Assembly (NCBI GenBank): GCA_023101725.1
Contig: JALJCO010013425.1
Span: forward strand, 1-64,000
Source: Atherinomorus stipes
Taxonomy: Eukaryota > Chordata > Actinopteri > Atheriniformes > Atherinidae
Length of the DNA: 64,000 bases
Direction of reading: 5' to 3'
The notes beneath the pieces are model-generated. The model ran no database searches and was not told the origin of the DNA. It was given only the letters and a program-made list of their open reading frames with translations. The position numbers were made by a program, and so were the translations under genes. This document shows positions 42,901-54,900 of this stretch, one piece after another; position 1 is the stretch's first letter; each line of letters opens with the position of its first letter.

Positions 42901-45900
42901 TGACAGATCCAACAGTCAGGGTCAGGCTTGGACCAGCCTCCGCCTGTCTGCGCTGCTGCTTCAGGGTTGAAGCAGCTGGATGACGAGGGATTTCTGACGT
43001 AGATTCTATTGTTTGGTCAGACAGGAACATTTATGAATCACACGTGGATACAATAATAAGATCATTTATATGATCAGATGTGCGCTCATTTCGACGCTTG
43101 TTTGATAAACGGGACCGCTGACTTTTATACTACACCTAAAATGGCGTCTTAGCAACAAAAGTCACGTGTCTGGCAGAGACCGATGGGAGAACAGGTGAGG
43201 GGGAGGTGGTACACCTGAGGATTCATGTAGGACAGGTGAGGCAAAAATCCTGAATTCAGGTAGAAAAGGTTCTTGGCTACAGGACTTTTAGATGAAACTG
43301 TTCTGATATGAAAACTTAATGTACATGTGAGAACATCACTTTCCTCTAACAGGTTGTAGTGTTTATTGTTCTATGGTTAAAATGATTCCCAGTGTAGTTC
43401 TGTCAAACATTCAGAACAGTTTACTGGTTCAGACTGGAACTTTAATTTGGTGTTTTTTTTATTTATTTTTTGCGTGTTTTCATAATTTCACTCATTTTTC
43501 TTACAGTTTACTAGTGAGAAACCTGGAAGTGTAGATATAAACAGTAGGGATGATGGGTGGAGTTTCAGTGGCATCAGTTGTGCATTCTCTGAGAGTGAAC
43601 GCGGTTGTTTTATGTAATGATGAGGTCTGTCAGATACTGCTAAAGAGACCACCAAACGTTAGCTCGTGACCCACCACTTATACACTGAACACAGGAGGTT
43701 GCTCACTCCAGCCATTTATTACCATCAGATCAATGGAAACAAGTTTAAGTCTGAAATGGACTTTATTTTCGGTAACAGGTTGCATGCAGTGGAATGGTGT
43801 GTTTGGGGCTCTACCTGTTCTGTAGAGCTCTGTAGCTCCCTTGAAGAAGCGTGGGAGCGCTGCCTCCAGGATCATGATGAAGTCCTCCAGCTCCTCAGTG
43901 ACTCCAACTAACATGTACTCGTTCACCAGGTTGTATTTAGCCTGCTCCAGTGCCCACCTGCTGCCTGCGTTCCTGCAAGAAAACATCAGATTGATGAGTT
44001 TAAGAGCCCAAAACACAGATACATCAGACAAACATTGGTATCAGGAGTAGGGCTGGATGACCTATCGATATAAAAAAAATGATAATGAACGATAACGATA
44101 TATATTTATAAGTATTAAAAAAAACAAAAACAACATATATACATTTACTGCAGGCCAGGGTGCAGGCAGCTTAGATGGTAAAGTCGCCAGTTCTTTGATA
44201 TTTCAAATAGTACCTGTAATAGTATAACCTTGTTTTTGTACCCCCCCCCCCCCCTCCCCCTTTACAGAAGCTGAATTTGGATTTTTAAATAGCAATAATA
44301 ACTTTGTTTCTGAATACCGGATGATAAAAACTTAAATCTGAGGGTTTAAGTTGATCAGAACTTTTATAAATAAGGAGGATAGAGTTGGTTTTGGTGGATC
44401 CATTCTAATTGTAACAAGACATCCACGTGCTGGGAATCAGCTTTCCCCTGTGACGTAATGCCATGTGGGATTTCTGTTTTTATGGCATGGGCACTTCTGG
44501 TACTTTTCTGATTGTATTAGCTGATAGTTGCAGAATGTTTTTGGCAGTAACCATATTTTTTACCAGGCTACCGTGCACTTATAAATATGTGCATATATGC
44601 ATAATTAATTGACTAGAGCTGGGCAATAATTCGATAACGATATATATCAATCAATAGGCATGCCTGCAATAGATAAAAAAAGATCCTCGATAGGAAATTC
44701 GATAGAAAAAAGTAGGGATGCACGATAATGGAATTTAGGCCGATATCCGATATGCTGATATTTTAAAACTCATGTGGCCGATAACTGATATAGATATTAA
44801 AGCTGAAAAATTAAGCAGTCAATGCAAGAAGCAGTTTTGTTCCGACACTTTGAAAAATAGGGGTGGGAAACAATATTGATACACTGAAATATCACTATAT
44901 TTTTATATCTGATTGCAAATATCAAATCGATATTTAAGAACATGGTATCGATCCATTTTACTTACAAAATTTAGCGAGATTTCATCGTTCTGTTACAAAA
45001 TCTCAATATTTTGAGATTTTGTAACAGAATATCGCGAGAATTCCTTAGTAAAATAGATCGATACTGCTTTTTAAATGTCAATATGATATCAGCATATGAA
45101 AATAGAATAAATAATAAATTTAATTTATGTTGCACTTTATACTAAAAGCAATCTTAAAGTGCTACAGTAAAAAAAAAAAAGCGCAATTTTCATAAATTCT
45201 TGCGAGATTTCGTAACAGAACAATGAAATATCACTAGATTTCTTTAGTAAAATAAATCGATACCGCGTTTTTAAATGTCAATATGATATCAGCATATGAA
45301 TATAATTTTTTAAAAAAAGCATATGAAAATATTGCAAAATTTCAGTGTACCAATATTTTTTCCACCCCTCGTCTTTAGAAATTTCAAATTCTGTAAAAAA
45401 GTTTTTGAAGAAGTTTTTTTTTGTTTCTTTTTAGACTTTGGAGCTGCGATCAGTGAGCTGATCAGTTAGATATCGGTTAAATGTTGGTGGGGTAGCCGAT
45501 GTCCAATACTCAGTTTTAAAGCTGATATAGGCCGATTCCGATAAGGGGCCGATTATATCGTGCATCCCTAGAAAAAAAGTCTCCCTTCAATTTTCATTCC
45601 AGCCTATTGTGTAGCTTAACACTACAGTCACTACTCCCTCCCAACCAATAACAAACGCAGACCCAGGCACGCTCTGTCGCCAAGTCCTGCCCCCTCTCAA
45701 ACCACAACACAAGAGGGGAGGAGCAGGAGCGCATCAGTGTGCAGTCCGAAGGAGGAAAGGTAACGGCTGATAAATTGGCTTAGAGTTTACAAGTTGAATA
45801 GACATTCCAATAAATATACTGATCAAGGTTCTGATCACACTGGGGCTTTCAGAGGAGCCTTTCTTTGAGGTTTGTAGCGACTTTGCAAGTGATGTGTGTG

Positions 45901-48900
45901 TGCAAATAGGATTAGTGCACGATACAATCCGAAAGATAACATATGAACTACTCATGCCATAAAATTAAAAATCTGAATTCAGCATCATCTCACAGACGGA
46001 AGCTGGTTTCCAGTACGTAGATGCTACAGTGGTGAGTTAGAGCCACCAAAACCCACTTTATCCTGATTTATAAAGTTTCTGGTTATTTTATACCTTAAAT
46101 TTAAGTTTCTATCATCCATTGTCCAGAAACAAAGGTAATATTGGTATTGGTGCTATTTAAAATATCAAATATATCATTTTATTCATTGTTATGACAATGA
46201 AAAAACGTTCATTTTGCTTCTGTTCTCCTGTTAAACTGGAAAGTTTTAAGATTTTAGTTTTAGAATTAAGATTTTTATAATTCAGAGTTGTTTGTGTACC
46301 TGTTTTATCTGACACAGCTGTGTAATGTTACATGTCACGTTCAGCTTTGAAAGAAAATAAATATTTGAATAAAATTAATCCTCTGATATCTTTAAATCTC
46401 ACTATAAGAGTAAGAGGGAACATTTAACCCTCAAAGCTCCCTAAGAAAAAAAATCACATTAAGCTTCTTAAGGGCACAGACTGGCCAATGGCCTGTAAAT
46501 AATATCTAAAAATTAAAAGTTGCATTTTTTTTTCATGGCTGTCATCACTGACTTCTGGCCTAACCATCAATACAGAAAACAAAGAAAATCAATGAGTTTC
46601 AAAATGTTAACCCTTTAAGCTACTTTTCCTCTCTCTGGACTCACCTGAATTTCAGCATCACATTAAAGGACTAATGTGTCAGCAGGACGAAGAAAAATTT
46701 GTCCATGCATTCATTCTTTCGTAGTCTACAAGTGCTGTAATGATGTCCATACAGGTCTGCCTATAAAGTCCATCAGACAGCTGCAATTAGTCCAGAATGC
46801 TGCTGATCCAGTCCTCAGATCTTTACACTGGTTTCCTGTTTGACAAAGAATTGACTTCAAAATCCAGCTGTTAGTTTACCAGCGCTGAATGGTTTAGGAC
46901 CAAATTTCTGTTCTCAGAGTCAGAACTAAACCTGGAGAGACAGCGTCCAGTTTTTAAGTTCCTCACATGTGAAACAAACCCCCAGAAAACTGAAGGTCTG
47001 ATGAAACTCAGTAGTTTTAAGGTTATGTCCCTGTAACAATCCATCAATCAAGGATCATTTTTCCCATCTCACATGAAGGCAACATTAACATGTAGGGATG
47101 CATGATAATTATCGGGCCGATAACAAGAAATAATGACATCATTACGATAAGTCCAATATCATGATGACTTACCCCAATAACTTATGTCCCATAAAGTTGG
47201 AATTTTTAGGATCAGACATGCAGAAGTTGAAAATCCCACTTTTATTCTTTTCTCGCTGAGATATTGCGATGGACTTTATGCACAGCTCCAGTACTTCCTG
47301 AACTCAATACTGCACCTTTGTTTCCTGTCTTTCAAGATTGGATGAACTGATTAATCCAGGTGTGTCTGACCATTTGCTGAGGTCAGACACACCTGGATAA
47401 ATAGTTCATCCAGGAAAGAAAGAAAGGAAACAAGGGGGAGGGAGTTGGGAAGAAGTGGGGGAGGGGAGAAAAACGATTGGAGGAGAGGGGAGGCTCCAAA
47501 GGGGGGGCGACAAACTCTTCCAAATATTTTCCCCATCATATTTTAGACACAATAACCCCATAAAATTATTTGGTGGCCATTGGAAGGGGAAGATATAATT
47601 ATGAAAATGATTTTAATGTCCCTAATGTCAGGGGGTCCAGCGCCCTCCTGGCACCACCCTGTTTTTGATTGGTTGGGAGAAAGTAATGACTGTAGTATTA
47701 GGCTACATGATAGGCTGTAAATGAAAAAGGAAGAGAAACTTTTTTTTTCAAAACTTTGTATCGACCCCCTTTTTTTTCCTATCACAGACACATCTATTGA
47801 TCAAATTATTTTCCAGCCTTAATCAGGAGGTAGGACAACATCAACTGATGGAAGTGACTGATATTTATCTGATGTGTTGCATTAATTTTGCACTGAAAAT
47901 TTGATCTATACTTGCATTAAAGGGATGAATAAATCACTTTTGGGGTGGGGGAAATAATATGATTGGAAGGAGGGAAGAAAGGAGAAAAAAAAAGTCTGAG
48001 GTCGAGGTTTTCTCCGGAGAAACGGGAAAAGACAGAGCTAATAAAATAAAGCAAAAAAAAAGAACAAAAAAAACCCCCCGGGAAGGGGGAAAGTAGAAAG
48101 GGAAAGAAAAAAAAAAATAAGAGAAAAGGGGGGGGAGGAGAAACACAAATAGCTACAAACGCAACAGATGAAAAACTAAAAACAAAAAAAGAAAAAGAAA
48201 AAAGAAGAAAAAAAGAAGTGAGGGAAAGAAAAAAAAAACACAAGAAAGAGGAGGAGTAGGACAAATCAAACAACAATAACTGTGTTTTAAATATAAAATA
48301 AAAAAAGAAAAAATAAATACTTTTCCATCCCTTTAATGTTATTTATTCTAACTTTGCAGGGAAACAAAAATGTTGAGCCATGTAAGGACTGACAGTAATT
48401 GACTTTGTGAGTTTAACAGATTGATACGTCTTTGGTTCTTTTTATGTGGATTTTTTTTTTATTCATTGCTATGAATTATATTTATACAATACATATTTCC
48501 CAGTATGCCAACCACAAAAGCAAAAGTAACTGACTGGATTTAGATGTGCTGCCTTTGTCTTTTCTGCCCAGATTTCAATAAAAATGAGCTCACATTAATT
48601 CAGAATCTGCCCTTCAAGCTCACCAGCAGTCCGAATGGTGGCCACAGAAGAAGGGTATCTGTAGCCAAAGTTTCTCAGGAGCACAGTCAGACCCCCCCGA
48701 TGACACACACTCATCGAAAGTCTGAAACAGGGCAGGAATAACAGTCAGTGTAACATCTAGAGGGAAAAAGTAATTAGACACGAGTGTTGTGAGCAGCACG
48801 GGCAAACCTTCTTGTCGCCTTGTTTCCTTCGTCGTAGGCCTGGTCTGTAGTCATCTCCGAAGCGAAGGAAGTAGTAGTAAGAAACGAGGCGCTCTATGGG

Positions 48901-51900
48901 ATCCCGGACCACATTTATATACAGTGGCTTTCCCTTCACACCATATCTGAACAAAAACAAAAAGACACACTCAAGCTGGAAGCACTTTCCACTAATCAGA
49001 TACAGTCGTCAAAATTATTCATTCACTCCAATTAAAAGAAAGGCTAAATTCACAACATTAATTCAAATAAAAAGAAACTAATAATAAATAAAAATTTACA
49101 AAAATGACAATTTAGTAAAATAAAGTATTCCTTTTGAATTGTACTTAAAAATAACAATTAAAAACAACCAAACAAAACTGTCCCAGACACATAAGAACAG
49201 CTTTCCCATTAACAGCAGGCCAAAACACCTGTCAACACAAAATTTTAGCTTTGGAGCCCCATCATGAATGTTTTCTTGTTTTATTCTGTTTGTTTGTTTT
49301 TAATATTTCTGTTGAACCACAATTCAAAATCAGTGTCATGATTTTCTTAATTTTTGTATTTATTACTACTTTAGTCAATTTCAACTTATTTCACAGACAG
49401 ATGAGTTTTTCCTCCTTTAACTGGAGGGTATGAACAATTTTGAGGACGACTGTACACTCCAGAAACTCCAAAACTCCATTAAATACTAAAGATCTGAGAG
49501 TTTCATACAGTATGTTCCCAACAGAGCACTTCACTTTCAGACAACAGGTTTACTTTTGGTTCTTTGAGTCCCTCAGAGTAGAATGGGACGCAGAACTTGG
49601 GCTGGGCAATATGGACCAAATATCATGTCACCATATATTTATTTTAGATGACGATATACGATATATTCCGGTATTTTTACCCTAATTTGACTGAAAGTTT
49701 CATTTGATATCAAACACCTGTTTTTTAGTATTGAAACATGTTTAGCATAAAGGTATCGCTCCACTGCAGTGATGGAACTGACAAAACACCCGTTTGAAAT
49801 GTTTGTAAAATTGAAGTAATTAAAGATAGTTGGCTGGTTTTTTATGATTTCTTTGTAAAAGTCTTGGGGAGGATTGTCTTCCAGACAGTTTCAATAATAG
49901 GAGTGGGAAAAAATATTGATACACTAAAATATCCGATATTTTCATATGCTGATACCATATCTATATTTAAAAACGCGGTATCGATCTATTTTACAAATGA
50001 AATCTCACGAGATATCATCGTTTTGTTACGAAATCTCATGAGATTTCAGGAAATACCGTGAGATTTCATTGTTCTGGTACGAAATCTAGCGGTATTTCGT
50101 GAAATCTCATGACATTTAGTAACAAAACGATATATCGCGAGATTTCATTAGTAAAATAGATTGATACCGTGTTTTTTAATATAGCTATTGTATCGGCATA
50201 TGACAATATCACGATATTTCAGTGTATCTTTCTTTTTCCTAACCTCATTAAATAATCAGATGACCCCTTTGTAGTCAACTGAGGTGCAGCCGGGTCATTC
50301 CGAAAAAATAAAGCAAAAAAAAATTTGCACAATACCCCGATATAACGATATTTGTAAATATCATATCTCACTCATGTTAATATATTATGTTAATATAATA
50401 ATATCAAATCGCGATATCATATCAGTATATCACACAGCCCTATGAAGTACCTTCAGTTACTGTATCACCCCCCCCCCCCCCCCCCCCCGCTGCTGTCCTG
50501 CTGCTATAGGCCAAGGCTGCCAGGGGACGTCCCAGGATGCACTGGGCTCCTCTCTGCTATCTTAACTCTCCATCTGATATTGTTGTTGTCATTCTCTTGT
50601 GTTTCCCTTCTTTCTCAGCAGGTATCCCTTGCTTTAAGTTATGATTCTGGTTGACCCCCCTTCCCTGTCCTCTCCACCCCAACAGGTAGTCCTTCCTGGT
50701 TCTGATGGAGGTTTTCCTCTCCACTGTCTCCTGGTACAGCTCAGGATGGAGGATCGTTGGAGAAAGCTTGATGGGATTGGTTGCTTTTCTTAGCTAGGTC
50801 ATTATTTTTATGAACTGGTTTATATAAACACAGTTATTATAAACCAAACTAATGTGGATCATAGGGCTGGGCGATATGGACCAAATATCATATCACAATA
50901 TATTTGTTTTAGATGATGATATACGACAAATCTTAGTATTTTTTACCCTGATTTGTCTGAATGTTTCATTTCATATCAAACATCTGTTTTTTAGTATTGA
51001 AATGTTTAACTTCAATGAATGAAGTGTATCTCCACTTAAGAAATAAAAAACTGTAGAAATTTTCAAATCAAAAAAAAAAGTTGGGTGGCCATTTATGATT
51101 TCTTTGTAGAAGTCGAGTCATTAAGAAAAAAATAAAACCAAAAACATTTGAACAACTAATGTCACGATATAACGGTATATGTAAATATCATATCTCTCTC
51201 ATGTAAATACCATATCTCCCTCGTCATACCAGTATCCAGCTCTAGTGGATCACAGATTGGATTTAATTTAAATGGACTGGAACGGGACTAAAATGAATTG
51301 GATTGAATTGGACCATGTCTGTAAAAGCACCTTGAGATGATTGTGGATTTGTCCCGTGCATATAAAGCTGAATCGACTTGGAGTCTGACAGCCTCAATGC
51401 TTCAGATTCATTGTTCTCCATCAGTGAAGGGTGGTGGGATGGGGGGGAAGGGGACGAGTCAACAGGCTCTTTCTTTCTCTCAAAGAGAAAACACTTAGAC
51501 CATTAGAATAATTAGCTGTGATCAGCGGGTTGATAGTGTCAGGTGAGATAAGAACAACAATGCTGTTAATCAACACTACAGCACAAGTTAGCAATCAATA
51601 CATGACCCCCCTTTATCTGCTCTGCTAACTGCGGGTAACTAATCTGGATATTAATGGTATTACAGGAAATGAAGGGCCTTACTTGGAGAAGTCCAGATAA
51701 GCAACATGACCGTGGTAGAAGCCGGGCTTCATCTCTCTCCAAGTGGTGACGTTACGAACAAAGCGCACCTGCAGACCAAGATAATGGAAATTCATTACAA
51801 AGCAGCGGGAAAACACAGCGACAACACGCTCGCACTGGTGTCGCGGTGGATGCAAGTCCCGCAGTTACAATGCAAGAAAGTAAAGATGTACTCTGCTTTG

Positions 51901-54900
51901 GCTGGATATAAATGTGAGTGCTGCTAAATGAGCTGTGATGCGGCTGTGGACCGAATCACCCCCCCCAATCATCTCCATCTGATCATGCTCACTGTGTTTG
52001 AAGCGACGTGGAGCTATTGTGGGATGGCAGACAGGATATTACCTTGGCACTGAAAGCCTGACATAACAATAGTACAGCTTTGGGGCATTTACACTGTGTG
52101 ACCTGGGCTGCACTGACAGCAGCGAGCGCTCAGCCTAATAGGCAGCAAATATCAGGTTTTATTATGTTAAGTCTGGAAACAAATACACCGAGGGATGAAA
52201 ACATATTAAAACAAAACAGCTGCAGATGCAAGTTAAGTGATGTGAGGTAACACACTGATTCACATGTGCTGGTAATGTGCCAACAAAAGCAGGGGAGAAT
52301 AATGTCTAATGAGGAAATGCTGAGGTAAGCACGCTTGAAACACACCAGCGATGTGATTTTCACCAGCTAGCGCCTTAACTCTGGCAGATCAGGAAGAAAA
52401 TCCACAAAATGCCATCATATCTTTGATCTTTAAGGACACTTAAAGTAGTTTAGATCAACTCTGGAGGAACACTTATGGATTTATATTAGGGATGCACAAT
52501 ATTGTAATTTTGGCCGATATCTGACATGCCGATATTTTAACACTCATGTGGCCGATGACCGATATCGATACAGATATCAAAGCTGGAAAATAAATTATGT
52601 AATATTCATTCCTTGTGCAAAATTAGAAAAATACCTCAACTTGTGTTATGTAGAACAAGTCAAACCTTATGACAGTTGTTCAAACATGTGCATTATATCC
52701 TAGAACCACCTGGATTTTCTTTTCACTGAGAAAAAAGAGAGAGAGAGAAAAAAAAAAACAACACCCAAAAAACAGAAGGTGTTTGGTCGGGGTGGGGGAA
52801 AAAAATTTTTGCGATATTTTCATATGCTGATATCATATTGATATTTAAAAAAGTGGTATCAAACTATTTTACTAACGAAGTCTCGCAAGATTTTGTTGTT
52901 CTGTTACAAAATCTCGCGAGATTTCGTAGGTAAAATAGATCAATATCGCATTTTCAAATTTAAATATGAAATCTGCACATGAAAATATCGCGAAATTTCA
53001 GGGTAAAGATATTTTTTCCCAGCCCTAATATTTGGTTTCTTACACAAATGAGTGTGTATAAACTCTGTTTACACATAACATCCTATAAGAAACTGTCTTT
53101 AGAAGATTCAAACTCTATAAAAATAAGAATTTTTTGAGGAAGAAGTTTGGTTTTTTTTTTTAGACTTTAGAAACAGCAGCCCGCTCAATCAAATATCGGT
53201 TAAATATCGGTGGGGTGGCCGATGTCCAATACTCAGTTTTAAGGCTGATATAGGCCGATACTGATAGGGGGCCGATTATATTGTGCATCCCTCATTTATA
53301 TCCAAGCTTCATAACCAAACGAGTCCTGTAAGGACATGTCATGATGGTCAATTTGATTTCAGATGTTTTCCACCTCAGGACATGAGTAAAAAATCCTCAC
53401 ATTCTCTTCATAGCCAGAAGGCCTCTTTTTTCCTTTACCAGGCTTAGTGGAACAGTTTTACATATAATTTTTGCTCACTAAGCCTAGGATGTTGCCAAAT
53501 TCATATTAAAAGTGGAGCTCTATAAACTGGTCTCTTTATCAGGACCACCTTGCTGGTACTGTACCAAGTTGGACCCTTTTTTCCTCCAGAAATATCTTAA
53601 TCCCTGGTATCACAGATCCAACAAGGTGTGGAAACATTTTTGTGAGATGTTTGCTCCATATTGACCAGACAGCATCACACAGTTGCTGCAACTTTGTCTG
53701 CTGCACATCCATAATCGGCTATGCAAATAATGTAAAGTTGGATATTTTCACTAATTCAGACCATTCTGTGGAGATGTTTGTGTGTGAAAATCCCAGTAAA
53801 TACTCAAGACCAACAACCATGCCACATTTGAAGTGGGATTGCAAAGGGGTGGAAAATTTCCGATAAATTTCCGGTAAATTTCCAACTTTCCATGGGAAAC
53901 TCAGCTGGGGAATTTTGGAAATATTCCAAATTATGGAAATTAACTGTAAATTTGGGGTAATTTAAACAAACTAGATCATATCTAAACATAAATGCTTGAG
54001 TTAAAATGCTTCCACACATCAGATGGCACACATGACATTTTTCTGTAGAATAAAATAACAAAAACAGATTGTTAAAGGTGCCATGACATCAAATTTCACT
54101 TTTCTGGGTTTTTGGGGGTATAATATGATCTGTTGAGCACTGATGAGGCCATGTGAATGTCCAGAGTGAGAATTAAAGTTCCTGTTTATGGTCTGTCAGC
54201 TTTGTTTCTTTGTTCAAAAACAGCTGAATCAGACAGCAGCTTATCATTCTACGTAGTTTTATCATTCTACATAATTAATTTGCTCCAATTAGAGCACACT
54301 ATCAAGCAAACAGCTTCCCCCACTCCTCTCTCCTAACACCTCGGCTGATGTAACTGCGTGAGTGGAGCTGAGTAGGCTAACTGCTGAGCAGTCAGCTCTG
54401 GGTTTTCAAACAAATGGATTTAAAAGAAAACTTCAGCAGCAACACTTAGGGAGGCGACCACAACCTTGTCATTACCTGTAAGTTTATCTTTTTTCTAAAT
54501 GCTGTCTTGTCTGATAAACATAGCTCACTGTCTGAAATACACGTTGCTAACCAGTTAGCCTTTACCAAACTCCAACAGCAGCTTGACCTACTTTCTCTAA
54601 AGAGGGTCATAGCCAAATAAGGTGTAGCCAATCAAAATGAAGTAAGCAAAAGAAAAATTTGGGAAGTAAAAAAAAAGAAAAGAGGAAAGGGGGGGGGAGG
54701 GGGGGGGAAGGTAGCGACTTGGTCTCCGGTTAAAGCTGCATATTATTACCGCACCCAACTCTTTTACTGAGGAAGGGAGGTCTAGTGTGCCAAAACAATC
54801 TCCTGCTGTAAAAAGTGCAGTTTTTTTCTTTGGAGAACTAACATCTGCAGCAATGTCAACTACATGAACTAGTTTTTACTGCTATGTCATCACTTTTTTA

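Noticed and set aside
47917..48276. 119-codon F/S/L-rich minus frame
   Set aside because: The pyrimidine strand of the purine tract.
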